From contig CP136067.1 of the NCBI GenBank assembly GCA_032622095.1, positions 181,382,556 through 181,446,555 on the forward strand: DNA of 64,000 nucleotides. The letters run 5' to 3'. Shown here piece by piece: positions 44,801-48,181 of this stretch. Under the pieces are notes generated by a model. The model had not been told where the DNA came from. It worked only from the letters and a program-made list of their open reading frames with translations, and ran no database searches. Made by a program: the position numbers and the translations under genes. The stretch comes from Siphonodentalium dalli. Taxonomy: Eukaryota > Mollusca > Scaphopoda > Gadilida > Siphonodentaliidae. Numbering within the stretch: the stretch's first letter is position 1; the number at the start of each line of letters is the position of its first letter.

Positions 44801-47114
44801 GAATGATCAGCAAAAATGTAAAAATTACTGTCAATCTCCACGTAACGTTGTTCAGCGTAAATGACGTCATGAAAAAAATCAAGCCAGAGAGAGTTGATGA
44901 AACAGTTGTCTTGGTTTACCTTATGATGACGGCTATAAATTTGGCCAGATTGTCAAATTATCTAACATCCAAAGCCACTTGATTTTAAGGTTATCCATCC
45001 TCATCCGCAATTTGGTCCAAGACTGTTGGCTCGTCAACTTTTGCCAGGCCGCCAAAAAGTAACAGTGGTAAAAAATAATAGATTTCAAAAATTGATATGT
45101 CATCACTCTAAGCTTTGATGGGTGGGTTCCTAGACTCAAATCAAATATTTTTTACCCCGAAGCCAAAGAAATAGTAATTTTGGAGCGTTAGTTCAGATTA
45201 TGCATCCTTAATGCTTGTTTTATATCAATGACAACACTGGGCTTACTTTCAGTTTGATGCCCGATAAAACTAGATTAGGTGGACAGTTGAGGTACATATA
45301 CACAAGCCACGCATGTGATGTGTAAATCAGTCTCTCGCGGTAACCAAATTTCCGTAGATCATTGGCAACTTTGATCGCACGTGGGAAGTACTCCTCAAAG
45401 TATTTGTTCAGGACGTTGTTGATGAGTCCACGTAAATTTATCAGACCATCATAGCCAACATCTGAAATAAACAGAAATAATCAATAAAAAAAGTCATCAT
45501 TCTGGGGGAAGCGTGGAATCTTTCAGAGTACTAACAATAACACATGGTGTAATAGCAACTAGGTTCAATTTTTTGAAACCCCTATTGAATGGTACTGATT
45601 ATATATGTTTTGGAATTTTCTATTCTCAGATGGAGTTATGGATTGTGATATGACATGATTCTATATTACCATTATATTTGGAGCTTTACATTAATTCCAA
45701 CTTCTCCATTTGGACGATTTCTGCTGGAACTGTAGTGAAAGAGCTTGAAAAATTAGCAGTGCGACACATTTGACAGGCAAAAATTAAGAAAATTTACAGA
45801 ACAAAATAGGGTTTGTACAGGAGCACATTTTGACCTGTAAGAAATAAGTATACATTCAGACACACTCAAGAGTATTACAGCTGATGTTTCTGACGTGTGG
45901 CACATATAATTGTATAATATACATGTAAGACTAACCCAGGTGATTCATGTGAATCAGATGAACTCTCTTAATGGTGACCTCTCCGTGAATACTGATAGCA
46001 GAAATAACAACCAGTAATAGCAGAATAATATCCTGAAAAGTAATAGAGATATTCAAGTCTGGAAATAGTGTGTCTGACTTTTGCAGAATGAGGTCCCCCA
46101 CACATCGTGCTAGCATCACCAAATTCACCCTGACTCTGTGGAAGCCATGGCTTGTATGTCAGAGGCCCATAATACATTTTAAATTATAATAGAGACATAT
46201 ATGTACTAGTACAATACATGTGAGAGCAAGTGAACTTGCAAGAGCAGAAGATCAATTGGGAGAGAGATGTAGGTTAGGGTAGGGTGGAGGAGGGGGTGGC
46301 ACATGATGTGCATAATATGTTGGAGATATACTAATAAGCAATACAAATATGTTAATTTAATTCATGAAACAATATTAATTCAGTTTAATGAATGCGTAAG
46401 GATGTGACTGAATCAGCAGTGGAGCTCAGTTGATATAGGCTAACAATATGGTAGTTTTTATTATTATTTGATAAATTTGAATCATATAGAAGGTCATTGA
46501 GACAAATTGATCAGTTTTGATAACAGTCATTGATAAAGTAATCTTTTAGATATTTGGGGTAGTCAATACTAATTGCAGTGCATAATATGCAATATTCTGG
46601 GAGGCTATTTCATAATGCTCTGTTTGAGATTGCATTTTTAGATGGTTTGGTCCTTTGATATTCATGATATAGATTACCTTTTGATTATGCACGAGTAATA
46701 TGGTTATGTATATCTACTAGATTTGTGAATAATTTTGATAAGGAATCAGGTAGTGCATGCGTATGGTTGTCGTGCAGTATTCTAATTAGCTGCATGTTCC
46801 CAATGTCATCAAGCCTCAGTAGTTTGGCTTGCCAGCAATATGTGGAAATATTACTAGCACCATTTGAGATCATTCTAGGGTGTTCTCCAGTAGTTTTCTG
46901 ATTTTAGTCCGATTTTTTTGGGTAGTCGATAGTTGGTACCAATGAGTTAAAAAAATATTTGGGTCATTTTTTATTTTCTACGAACTTCAGTTGGCCAAAA
47001 TTGCTCAGTTTGATTGATTGTACTTTAGCGTTGTTTCATTCGTTAGGCCATGTCATGATAAATCAAAATATCTAAGAGAACTTTCATACCATTAATAAAT
47101 TAACATACCTTCAT
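6804..47114 (-). CDS. GH38-like / DUF5054-type secreted glycoside-hydrolase-like protein, 13 coding exons
   Basis: I joined 13 coding exons (47109-47114, 45936-46032, 45247-45461, 44060-44261, 41783-41932, 37628-37770, 35905-36130, 32500-32643, 29072-29218, 26401-26501, 22901-23102, 14815-14985, 6804-7066). Every intron is GT-AG, every phase agrees, and the sum is 2,067 nt, or 688 aa plus TGA. The protein starts with a signal peptide (MKDIILLLLVVISAISIHG), so it should be secreted or lysosomal; several N-glycosylation sequons follow (N358, N410, N496). The HLDVGY segment (H33, D35) resembles the metal-binding HxD of GH38 alpha-mannosidases. RDVPGMT (D171) may match their catalytic Asp region, and PEHTWG (H369) a later metal-ligand position; these alignments are inferences. 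From memory, proteins of this length and motif order are filed as DUF5054. The substrate is unknown. An in-frame TAG 15 nt before the ATG supports the start. The introns make up 95% of the locus and are packed with repeats. Confidence 0.85.
7168..7205. repeat. Outer inverted repeat, left side
   Basis: The string gggctcatattcatcaactg and its neighbours recur inverted at 13,913-13,950 (cagttggtgaatacgagccc) with a few mismatches. The pair brackets the Polinton palindrome, so it may mark an older element or a common interspersed repeat at each side. Confidence 0.5.
7730..7920. repeat. Low-complexity aaaaagttc tandem, left arm
   Basis: About 190 bases of degenerate aaaaagttc/aaaatttc units, 9-12 bp each. 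The mirror copy lies in the right arm near 13,075-13,265. ORFs over it (alternating K/F) are low-complexity artefacts. Confidence 0.8.
7975..8370 (-). CDS. C2H2 zinc finger with polyglutamine tail (left Polinton arm)
   Basis: A 131-residue ORF begins with one C2H2 finger (CEEC, 12 residues, HIKVKH), then about 80 residues of Q-rich sequence coded by CAA/CAC/CAG with two YHQPQQQQ blocks. It ends AAAAAGRLAYIRECIGTG. That tail and the stop codon are supplied by a family A MITE half-hairpin fused to the element. A TATA-like string lies upstream at about 8,411-8,425, as expected for an element with one promoter per gene. The copy in the right arm is broken. Function is unknown; a DNA-binding or regulatory role is inferred from the finger. 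Confidence 0.6.
   Translation of the reverse strand: MKYQCEECLSVYAWQDSLKRHIKVKHTPSEQQQQQQQQYHQPQQQQQHQQHHQQQQQQHQQQQQYHQPQQQQHQHQQQQQHQQQQHHQQQQHQQHQHQQQQQHHHQQQQQQQQAAAAAGRLAYIRECIGTG
8411..8425 (-). promoter_or_regulatory. TATA-like element before the zinc-finger ORF, left arm
   Basis: The minus strand reads tctatataaatatag about 45-55 bases before the ATG at 8,370. The mirror site in the right arm is at about 12,599-12,611. Inferred from spacing only. Confidence 0.4.
8452..8658 (-). CDS. Short Cys-rich ORF, left Polinton arm
   Basis: An open stretch of 68 codons without an ATG start (it opens at TTG), containing LYCSQCDKFV followed by a basic CERQ segment, which looks like half of a zinc knuckle. 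The right-arm counterpart is at 12,371-12,571 and differs by a small deletion in a TA-rich stretch. It may be an element remnant; no function is recognised. Confidence 0.3.
   Translation of the reverse strand: MEREVRYFDRFTRCRYKCLYTCIYSHFEFTHNCIDIWIGRLYCSQCDKFVSSTNNTKRRCERQPELVN
8822..8890. repeat. GC-rich (CGG)n tract, left arm
   Basis: A (CGG)-rich tract in otherwise AT-rich sequence, mirrored at 12,127-12,205 with different repeat lengths. Family C MITE pieces (ggatttagtcacaaatatgg) flank it in both arms. Confidence 0.7.
9161..9373 (-). pseudogene. Open stretch of about 70 codons, left Polinton arm
   Basis: The mirror of the right-arm stretch at 11,629-11,841. It has no ATG at its start, contains SWDNFFQECLN, and ends with TAA. 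It follows the ATPase fragment and may be displaced coding sequence of the element. Not recognised. Confidence 0.3.
9397..9612 (-). pseudogene. P-loop packaging-type ATPase fragment, left Polinton arm
   Basis: ATG at 9,612. A 71-residue product holds a Walker A motif GPSGCGKT preceded by HPCNIFI and followed by DVWCYKEWQ, a pattern I associate with genome-packaging ATPases of Polinton/adintovirus-type elements. It stops right after this region, so Walker B and the rest of the domain are missing. The translation is identical to the right-arm copy. Confidence 0.65.
9644..10243 (-). CDS. F-box-like ORF, left Polinton arm
   Basis: 199 residues from the ATG at 10,243. The N-terminus (VLPAEMLLKIYNNLIEM) resembles an F-box core; the rest is helical and acidic without recognised motifs. 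The ATG overlaps the end of the polymerase ORF by 14 bases in another frame, a compact arrangement typical of viruses. Identical to the right-arm copy. An ORF-leading extension to 10,318 exists, but I prefer the internal ATG. Confidence 0.5.
   Translation of the reverse strand: MDGIDVLPAEMLLKIYNNLIEMSKMDQEIKQELKQAWFLRESRIIMETLLNGHFSEGQSRLRCLIERSEFETDFLMDILDQMFSDYWIFHGVPKNEINAIRELVGNNFTRFAEYQDRILNEKTLKFEEVTRIYGYIILREPCTIFTVEKLFEEKVSLDYIVKNTRPISDLDYELVWTFGIVWSYGDSSLKIKKVDSEQS
10230..10495 (-). pseudogene. DNA polymerase B C-terminal fragment, left Polinton arm
   Basis: From the palindrome centre outward this frame reads CKVKGITL and later FRSVYTKR and TIPYG before TGA. These fit the extreme C-terminus of Polinton-type protein-primed DNA polymerase B. 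All catalytic motifs would lie upstream and are absent, cut off by the palindrome junction. The right arm keeps about a dozen more residues than this one. Confidence 0.65.
10486..10519. other. Centre (spacer) of the Polinton palindrome
   Basis: The arms converge at atttcatga (near 10,477) and tcatgaaat (near 10,520). Between them lie about 35-40 bases that still look like polymerase coding sequence on the plus strand. The short inverted tcatga match could have been the fold-back point. Confidence 0.6.
10495..10772 (+). pseudogene. DNA polymerase B C-terminal fragment, right Polinton arm
   Basis: Mirror of the left-arm fragment, ending TGA at 10,770-10,772. It carries CKVKGITL and TIPYG plus a few more residues toward the centre, so the break in polB is asymmetric. 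A truncated remnant without catalytic motifs. Confidence 0.65.
10759..11358 (+). CDS. F-box-like ORF, right Polinton arm
   Basis: 199 residues, identical in translation to the left-arm copy at 9,644-10,243. ATG at 10,759 overlaps the polB stop. An F-box-like LPAEMLLKIYNNL sits near the N-terminus. If real, it could link to SCF ubiquitin ligases, as some large DNA virus proteins do; that is speculation. What else it could be: an unrelated helical protein. Confidence 0.5.
   Translation: MDGIDVLPAEMLLKIYNNLIEMSKMDQEIKQELKQAWFLRESRIIMETLLNGHFSEGQSRLRCLIERSEFETDFLMDILDQMFSDYWIFHGVPKNEINAIRELVGNNFTRFAEYQDRILNEKTLKFEEVTRIYGYIILREPCTIFTVEKLFEEKVSLDYIVKNTRPISDLDYELVWTFGIVWSYGDSSLKIKKVDSEQS
11390..11605 (+). 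pseudogene. P-loop packaging-type ATPase fragment, right Polinton arm
   Basis: ATG at 11,390, 71 residues, Walker A GPSGCGKT, then WCYKEWQ and a premature TGA. Identical to the left-arm copy, so the truncation existed before the palindrome formed or has been homogenised. Confidence 0.65.
11629..11841 (+). pseudogene. Open stretch of about 70 codons, right Polinton arm
   Basis: Open from after the TGA at 11,626 to TAA at 11,839-11,841, no ATG at its start, containing SWDNFFQECLN and FRSIHGCVNYW. It may be the displaced continuation of an element gene. Not recognised. Confidence 0.3.
11843..11976 (+). pseudogene. Acidic C-terminal tail remnant after a (TA)n run, right arm
   Basis: After (TA)n at about 11,851-11,880 the frame reads RPLLEKFMDE and then about 20 Asp/Ser/Glu-rich residues to TAG at 11,974-11,976. 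An acidic tail of an element protein is plausible. The left arm has the same tail with a shorter (TA)n (9,130-9,146). Confidence 0.35.
12371..12571 (+). CDS. Short Cys-rich ORF, right Polinton arm
   Basis: Counterpart of the left-arm ORF at 8,452-8,658, without an ATG start, with LYCSQCDKFV. Low confidence as a gene. Confidence 0.3.
   Translation: MEREVRYFDRFTRCRYKCLYIYSHFEFTHNCIDIWIGRLYCSQCDKFVSSTNNTKRRCERQPELVN
12653..13005 (+). pseudogene. Broken C2H2/polyglutamine gene, right Polinton arm
   Basis: ATG at 12,653. Compared with the left arm, 19 bases are missing inside the finger after CEEC, which shifts the frame into TGA at about 12,688. The Q-rich tail stays open downstream in another frame but has a different number of CAA/CAC units from the left arm. 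The 3' end is again the family A half-hairpin. Confidence 0.65.
13075..13265. repeat. Low-complexity tandem, right arm
   Basis: Mirror of 7,730-7,920 (gaactttttgaactttttga units), with a few more gtgaaattt units than the left arm. Confidence 0.8.
13613..14329. other. Intron 12 sequence outside the palindrome
   Basis: AT-rich. It contains the right outer inverted repeat (13,913-13,950). The long plus-strand ORF starting at 13,982 runs into a family B MITE and is not considered a gene. Confidence 0.4.
14330..14806. mobile_element. Family B MITE with internal unique segment
   Basis: The ends read gcctgaatttagtgtgtctg and its near complement at 14,777-14,806. Inner hairpin arms cagaatgaggtcctcagagg recur inverted. 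The right edge lies about 8 bp from the exon 12 splice donor. Confidence 0.7.
14815..14985 (-). CDS. GH38-like gene exon 12
   Basis: Acceptor caattgcag, donor CATG|gtgagt, phase 1 in and 1 out; residues 545-602. It contains RLPEAIFFKF, LEKLGGRIDP and VVLNGSQRLH. A family B MITE ends about 8 bp past the donor. Confidence 0.9.
15039..15265. mobile_element. Family A MITE, TTAA-flanked
   Basis: Starts TTAACCCTTCCGTGA and ends CATGAAAGGGTTAA. It holds two broken hairpins based on gccaatgcattctc. TTAA plus CCCTTT termini suggest a piggyBac-type non-autonomous element. Confidence 0.7.
15570..15672. mobile_element. Family B hairpin
   Basis: catttgcagaatgaggtccc with its complement ending ctcattctgc; about 100 bp, one hairpin. 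Confidence 0.7.
15905..16085. mobile_element. Family B double hairpin
   Basis: Two arms of ttcaccctctggggacctca and complements with a cacctcagcaggatgagg bridge. Just before it, cgtccgttagcggatgcg (15,665-15,790) forms a weak inverted repeat of another element. Confidence 0.65.
16211..16612. repeat. 58-bp tandem repeat, 7 units
   Basis: Seven units of 58 bp beginning acacttacggtgagttactg or acacttatggtgagttactg. Two unit types alternate (acgg/gagtag/gtctcg and atgg/gattag/gtcttg), so the effective period is 116 bp. It lies in intron 11. Confidence 0.9.
16613..18310. other. Intron 11 sequence with a gtagccatttttttagccac repeat
   Basis: Two diverged stretches of 'ttagccac' repeats lie at about 17,025-17,095 and 17,735-17,790, and both neighbour gcgaacactg, suggesting element ends. 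A minus ORF at 16,976-17,185 begins MNRKRKLDF and has KKLTDFF, reminiscent of the N-terminus of some hAT or ZMYM-like proteins, but is too short to call. A segment at 17,980-18,090 recurs inverted near 30,530-30,640. Confidence 0.35.
18320..19690. repeat. Minisatellite of mixed 18- and 23-bp units
   Basis: Units share catatgaagccggta followed either by tatcat (18 bp) or catcagaa (23 bp). The two lengths alternate irregularly, with point variants such as gaggccgg and gaagccagt. It lies in intron 11. Confidence 0.92.
19682..22200. repeat. 42-bp minisatellite grown from the adjacent 18/23-bp array
   Basis: About 55 units of 42 bp: the same catatgaagcc(a/g)gtatatca core plus an insert of tagtttgtgtatttatc. 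Variants cagaaca/ccgaaca and cag/cgg segregate in blocks. A ccggga variant recurs 210 bp apart (21,150, 21,360, 21,570), showing a five-unit higher-order repeat. The array ends again in short 18/23-bp units at 21,980-22,175. Confidence 0.92.
22490..22885. mobile_element. Family B MITE with unique core
   Basis: The left hairpin at 22,505-22,615 (tgtctgtcatttgcagaatg) and right half at 22,800-22,875 (ctcattctgcaaatgacaga) flank about 180 bp shared with the copy at 28,690-28,880. The right edge is about 14 bp from the exon 11 donor. Confidence 0.7.
22901..23102 (-). CDS. GH38-like gene exon 11
   Basis: Acceptor ttttgtttcag, donor ACAG|gttggt, phase 0 in and 1 out; residues 478-545. It contains SNPLGEFVYQTYNETDF, a strongly recognisable segment, and three sequons (NET, NLT, NVT). 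A family B MITE ends about 14 bp past the donor. Confidence 0.9.
23103..23566. other. Intron 10 unique sequence
   Basis: Sequence between exon 11's acceptor and the family A MITE. No gene or repeat is recognised. Confidence 0.4.
23567..23820. mobile_element. Family A MITE abutting the splice-donor array
   Basis: TTAACCCTTTCATGA at the left and TCATGGAGGGTTAA at the right, with hairpin sequence in between (23,700-23,776). The right TTAA merges with the first bases of the 39-bp array, so this insertion marks or truncates the array's distal end. Confidence 0.75.
23819..26430 (-). repeat. 39-bp minisatellite derived from the exon 10 5' splice site, about 67 units
   Basis: The length of 2,612 bp equals 67 x 39 minus one base. 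On the gene strand each unit runs from ATCAACCATCTATCAGATCC through AATCACCCAG to gtatgtgtt, that is the last 30 bases of exon 10 plus the first 9 of the intron. Every unit keeps CAG|gtatgt except one with a single-base deletion near 24,100. Two dimorphic sites (CCATC/CCACC and TTATC/TTGTC) form a barcode. A third variant (CCAATC to CAAATC) is mostly confined to the distal 360 bp. Units 25,279-25,902 and 25,903-26,340 repeat the same barcode 624 bp (16 units) apart. The gene frame is open through the array down to about 24,090. Confidence 0.95.
26401..26501 (-). CDS. GH38-like gene exon 10 (seed of the splice-donor array)
   Basis: Acceptor gaatttcag, donor CCCAG|gtatgt, phase 1 in and 0 out; residues 444-477, ending GFSPDGTINHLSDPITQ. 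Its last 30 bases plus 9 intron bases form the first unit of the 39-bp tandem array that fills much of intron 10. I chose the first donor because exon 11 then joins in phase, but any later unit's donor would also keep frame. Confidence 0.85.
26704..26882. mobile_element. Family C palindromic MITE
   Basis: agtaatgccctaaataatcg and its complement ending gggcattactgta; arms of about 80 bp meeting near 26,790. Confidence 0.8.
26883..28560. other. Intron 9 sequence, no gene recognised
   Basis: AT-rich. Some internal duplication: the pair near 27,190-27,290 and 27,345-27,440 shares gcgaaaccgaaagtacaa-like strings; another pair near 27,520-27,560 and 27,600-27,680 shares cacacttgtgatta. Possibly a diverged tandem repeat of about 150 bp. 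No coding signal. Confidence 0.35.
28561..29007. mobile_element. Family B MITE, full length
   Basis: The ends catcaagcctgcaaatagcg and cgctatttgcaggcttgatg are perfect inverted repeats, giving the best view of the family's terminus. Inner hairpins at 28,592-28,684 and 28,880-28,980 flank a core shared with the 22.5 kb copy. Confidence 0.8.
29072..29218 (-). CDS. GH38-like gene exon 9
   Basis: Acceptor tattttttgtag, donor GCAAG|gtacta, phase 1 in and 1 out; residues 395-444. It contains SWVEQRNFT and ALGSHPLANRV, a helical segment typical of the region after the catalytic domain. Confidence 0.9.
29836..30050. mobile_element. Family C palindromic MITE, near perfect
   Basis: Arms of about 105 bp, centre at aagctctcactgagagctt near 29,944; TA at both ends. 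Confidence 0.85.
30051..30875. other. Intron 8 sequence
   Basis: It contains three diverged copies of a phrase near ttatcttggt(c/t)ggtac (30,175, 30,230, 30,285) and an inverted relative of the 18 kb segment. No gene. Confidence 0.4.
30876..31350 (+). mobile_element. 3' end of a CR1/L2-type LINE (RT C-terminus and tail)
   Basis: The frame ending TGA at 31,239-31,241 carries LQELHWLPVTDRIIYKL, YVQHRPLRS and AWNPLPLNIK, the usual C-terminal region of CR1/L2-like non-LTR retrotransposon polyproteins. The 3' UTR ends cgctta...ggggataagcactataca followed by (ATT)n at 31,328-31,350, the usual tail of that clade. It is 5'-truncated, as expected. Confidence 0.85.
31990..32195. mobile_element. Family D fragment
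   Basis: It matches the right half of the 2,346-2,832 element (gggttccttgactcgaatca then cgaagccaaagaaaatagta) and ends atgcatctttaa. A close copy lies at 45,060-45,215. Confidence 0.6.
32259..32475. mobile_element. Family C palindromic MITE
   Basis: tacagtattgctctaattaa and its complement ending agagcattactgta. It ends about 24 bp from the exon 8 donor. Confidence 0.85.
32500..32643 (-). CDS. GH38-like gene exon 8
   Basis: Acceptor tatcatttcag, donor ATGC|gtaagg, phase 1 in and 1 out; residues 347-395. It contains SDPRIYNSSVF and PEHTWGID, where H369 is a candidate metal ligand. A family C MITE ends about 24 bp past the donor. Confidence 0.88.
32684..32815. mobile_element. Family A MITE, right end lost
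   Basis: TTAAAACCCTTTGATGACGG then cctgtgccagtgcattcta; cut off near 32,815 where LINE sequence starts. Confidence 0.55.
32826..34171 (+). mobile_element. Degraded L1/Tx1-like LINE 3' region
   Basis: Broken frames in order show WKHSLLTPIGRITVIKSL, then VDIRNFIMSMKLTWVRR, then CNRCRYNNENISHIFWDC, then NGWSTTNHINLKTSK, ending TAA at 34,169-34,171. This is the usual order at the C-terminal end of L1/Tx1-like reverse transcriptase ORFs, with a Cys/His motif in the C-terminal part. Several frameshifts and stops make it a dead copy in intron 7. Confidence 0.8.
34172..35279. other. Intron 7 sequence
   Basis: No gene. It contains a duplicated tttattacgtcaatatagct (34,940-34,980) and a segment near 35,040-35,100 that resembles, inverted, one at about 48,120-48,165. 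The flanks of the two family A copies are therefore related. Confidence 0.4.
35280..35392. repeat. Fold-back hairpin
   Basis: cgcttaaactgtttgtgtcc and its complement near 35,370-35,392. A diverged copy lies at 47,935-48,030. Both precede a family A MITE. Confidence 0.65.
35443..35909. mobile_element. Family A MITE flanked by a 17-bp direct repeat containing the exon 7 donor
   Basis: The element 35,460-35,892 has inverted ends CCCTTTACCCAACA (35,465) and TGTTGGG (35,885) and three hairpins (35,489-35,557, 35,625-35,694, 35,771-35,840). On both sides lies aatactacctaccagat (35,443-35,459 and 35,893-35,909). The right copy is the live exon 7 donor on the minus strand (ATCTG|gtaggtagtatt). Confidence 0.8.
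35905..36130 (-). CDS. GH38-like gene exon 7
   Basis: Acceptor aatatttcag, donor TCTG|gtaggt, phase 0 in and 1 out; residues 272-347. It contains QFPEAYVQSSTYEDF and ELGDTWIQGTASDPWKVA. Seventeen bases spanning its 5' splice site are duplicated on the far side of the adjacent MITE. Confidence 0.92.
36545..36971. mobile_element. Family A MITE, TTAA-flanked
   Basis: TTAACCCTTTCAGTGCC at the left, CATGAAAGGGTTAA at the right; one hairpin at 36,595-36,662 and an A/T-homopolymer-rich right half. It sits in intron 6. Confidence 0.8.
37326..37558. mobile_element. Family C palindromic MITE
   Basis: tacagtaatgccctaaataa with complement ending gaattactgta; the centre holds an extra inverted ctctcggagag. 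Confidence 0.8.
37628..37770 (-). CDS. GH38-like gene exon 6
   Basis: Acceptor ctgtcttcag, donor TTG|gtatgt, phase 1 in and 0 out; residues 224-271. It contains PNNPGKLPSNP and HALCWAFRTDNTGGP. Confidence 0.9.
37791..39357. mobile_element. TIR element carrying an SGNH-like gene fragment
   Basis: The left end ttaccttactcatatttaaa and following gtactatttttcgctcagtt return inverted at about 39,285-39,357 (aaaaatagtacagcgcgaat, then gagtaaggta). Between them lie an SGNH-like ORF and a 68-bp direct repeat (38,479-38,546 and 38,651-38,718, beginning tggcgtagttgtgcccacac). The left end is 20 bp from the exon 6 acceptor. The class is uncertain; SGNH ORFs are known from Ngaro/DIRS-type and some LINE elements. 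Confidence 0.6.
38188..38562 (+). pseudogene. SGNH-hydrolase-like fragment
   Basis: ATG at 38,188. The first 90 residues read like the start of a GDSL/SGNH hydrolase: ILIVGHSFI (block I with the candidate Ser), VDIRFVGQGGADV (block II-like Gly), and PSCVVVQGV where the DxVVxxxGxND block should follow. The Asn/Asp block and the His block are missing, so it is truncated. Probably cargo of the surrounding TIR element. Confidence 0.55.
39358..40060. other. Intron 5 sequence
   Basis: Nothing recognised beyond a stretch at 39,965-40,060 that resembles the family B core (cacccattagtcacctcgat). Confidence 0.4.
40095..41595. repeat. Diverged tandem of about 160-180 bp units ending in ACGG repeats
   Basis: Repeated phrases ggggcataactcagtcaaaa, ttcgaacttgatctgt and tctaaagttatcatctggaaa occur about every 160-180 bp from 40,140 to 40,560, then (gacggacg)n. 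A second, more diverged set runs 41,130-41,520. A further relative lies at 47,500-47,815. A small hairpin at 40,852-40,925 (ctggaatttggtcaaaaa) separates the sets. No gene. Confidence 0.65.
41700..41777. repeat. Dispersed repeat touching the exon 5 donor
   Basis: ccattccaatatac...ttataactgggtgggagaat resembles 36,300-36,348 and ends about 5 bp from the exon 5 splice donor. Confidence 0.5.
41783..41932 (-). CDS. GH38-like gene exon 5
   Basis: Acceptor atgttctag, donor CCCAG|gtaata, phase 1 in and 1 out; residues 174-224. It contains AVIPIFLKAGVEAISVGVN and SMWHPG, strongly conserved segments of the family as I recall it. A dispersed repeat ends about 5 bp from the donor. Confidence 0.9.
41956..43680. 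repeat. Tandem 'ccaagatggctgc' repeat array
   Basis: About ten diverged units of roughly 110-170 bp carrying agtaaaatccaagatggctg, then ccgaatgaccccaaaatgac, then cccatctacatgtcaat. A larger duplication of about 1.16 kb is visible because gaaagtgtcaatgacactgt occurs at 41,956 and 43,121. It lies in intron 4. Confidence 0.8.
43796..43870. mobile_element. Family B fragment
   Basis: gtgtgtctgacatttgcaga followed by a shortened arm; internally deleted. Confidence 0.55.
43931..44045. mobile_element. Family C half element
   Basis: Only the right arm from gggagctttccgatgaatgg to ggcattactgta. It ends 14 bp from the exon 4 donor. Confidence 0.75.
44060..44261 (-). CDS. GH38-like gene exon 4 (candidate catalytic Asp)
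   Basis: Acceptor tttatttgcag, donor CCAG|gtgaaa, phase 0 in and 1 out; residues 107-174. It contains GDITWHAGPMNMQ and SQRDVPG, the latter a candidate equivalent of the GH38 nucleophile region. A family C MITE end lies 14 bp inside the downstream intron. Confidence 0.9.
44312..44620 (+). mobile_element. tRNA-derived SINE
   Basis: A tRNA-like head with an A box (TGGCTCAATCAGC) and B box (GGTTCAAATCC at about 44,380), a body of about 200 bp, and a tail acattaaaccctaatcaatc(aatc)n. Length and tail fit the V-/Deu-type SINEs of marine invertebrates. It lies in intron 3, opposite to the gene. Confidence 0.8.
45060..45215. mobile_element. Family D fragment
   Basis: Close relative of 32,040-32,195, sharing gggtgggttcc and cgaagccaaagaaatagtaa, ending atgcatccttaa. 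Confidence 0.6.
45247..45461 (-). CDS. GH38-like gene exon 3
   Basis: Acceptor tttatttcag, donor AAA|gtaagc, phase 1 in and 0 out; residues 35-106. It contains DVGYDG and the YLNCPP segment near the end, both consistent with the family's N-terminal half. Confidence 0.88.
45936..46032 (-). CDS. GH38-like gene exon 2 (signal peptide, HxD motif)
   Basis: Acceptor ttacttttcag, donor gttagt, phase 0 in and 1 out. It encodes residues 3-35: the hydrophobic signal core, the mature start near E20, and IHMNHL leading to the split Asp of HLDVGY. A family B MITE fragment begins about 40 bases upstream of the acceptor. Confidence 0.85.
46068..46132. mobile_element. Family B fragment near the exon 2 acceptor
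   Basis: gtgtgtctgacttttgcaga with a shortened hairpin ending gctagcatcaccaaattcac. Confidence 0.55.
46133..47106. other. Intron 1 sequence
   Basis: AT-rich unique sequence; no gene or clear repeat recognised. Confidence 0.4.
47109..47114 (-). CDS. GH38-like gene exon 1 (start codon, 2 codons)
   Basis: Minus strand reads caccATGAAG then gtatgtta: a good Kozak context with a consensus splice donor directly after the second codon. An in-frame TAG lies five codons upstream. The 5' UTR continues above 47,114; its start is not visible. This short exon is the least certain of the model, but it gives a clean signal peptide when joined to exon 2. Confidence 0.75.
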
Positions 47115-48181
47115 GGTGCAATTGGTGTACTATTTCCTCAGACGGTTCAGCGTAGGGAGATAGTGCTCCTCCTACCTACAGCTTCTTCTCTTTATTCACT
47201 GTAATAAGTACATTAAAGCTCCAGCCAAATCTATTGAATTTATCATGTCATTAGGCCACACCAATATTATAGCCTGGCTCACAAACGTTTTGGTTGAAAA
47301 AAAGTAGATGCAGGAGAGGAAAAAAATAAAAATTGAATTATGCAACAGCACCACAACAATTAACCGAAACGGTGGCTAACTCCAAGATGGCTAACTCTAA
47401 GGTCGCTAACTCTGAGATTGGCAACCAATTCTTAAACAAAAAAATGATTGAAATCGTTTAATATTTGTTTGAGATTTGTCGCTTACGACAAAAAATTGGC
47501 GAAAAATCTTCTAACTAAGGGGTATAACTCAGGTAACAAAAATCGGATGAAACTGGTTTTCGAACTCATCCAAGAAATTAAGGCAACCAACTCATAAACA
47601 AACAAAAATTGGTTAATATTTGTTTGAGTTATTGCGCTTATGATAAAAAAAATGACGAGAAATCATCAAACTAAGGGGCATAACTCAGGTAAGAAATATC
47701 GGACAAAACTGGTTTTCGATATATTGTGGCAACCAACTCCTAAACAAAAAATTATTGAAATCGGTTAATATTTGTTCGACTTATTGCGCTTCCGACTGGA
47801 TCAGACGGACGGACGGATAGTGTTGATTCATGTCCATGAATTACGTGGAATACGAACAAAAAGCTTTGACAGAGTTACACACATCGGATGGCTTTTATAT
47901 ATATAGAATATGTACATGTAGCTAGTGCCATCGCTAAACTGTTTATGATCATGAAGATTTGAGCATATATTGGGCGAGGCTCTGCAGAATCCAATAGATG
48001 TCAAATTCCCCAAGCGGACATAAACCATTTAAGCAATTTAAACTAATATAGTTTTCATTCATTACTTTGATGACGCACTTTATTTTTATTATGAGATTAA
48101 GCAAACTATTATCATCATTCATAACATGGCCAAACCGGAGTGCAGCTTAGAGCAAAATAGTTTGTTATTTTTTTTTTTATA
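47115..48181. other. 5' region of the GH38-like gene
   Basis: The 5' UTR and promoter of the minus-strand gene should lie here; no TATA box stands out. The stretch 47,380-47,815 is a diverged tandem (taactcaggtaa, ggttaatatttgtt) with gacggacgg at its end, related to the 40-41 kb array. 47,930-48,030 is a diverged fold-back like 35,280-35,392. Confidence 0.4.
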
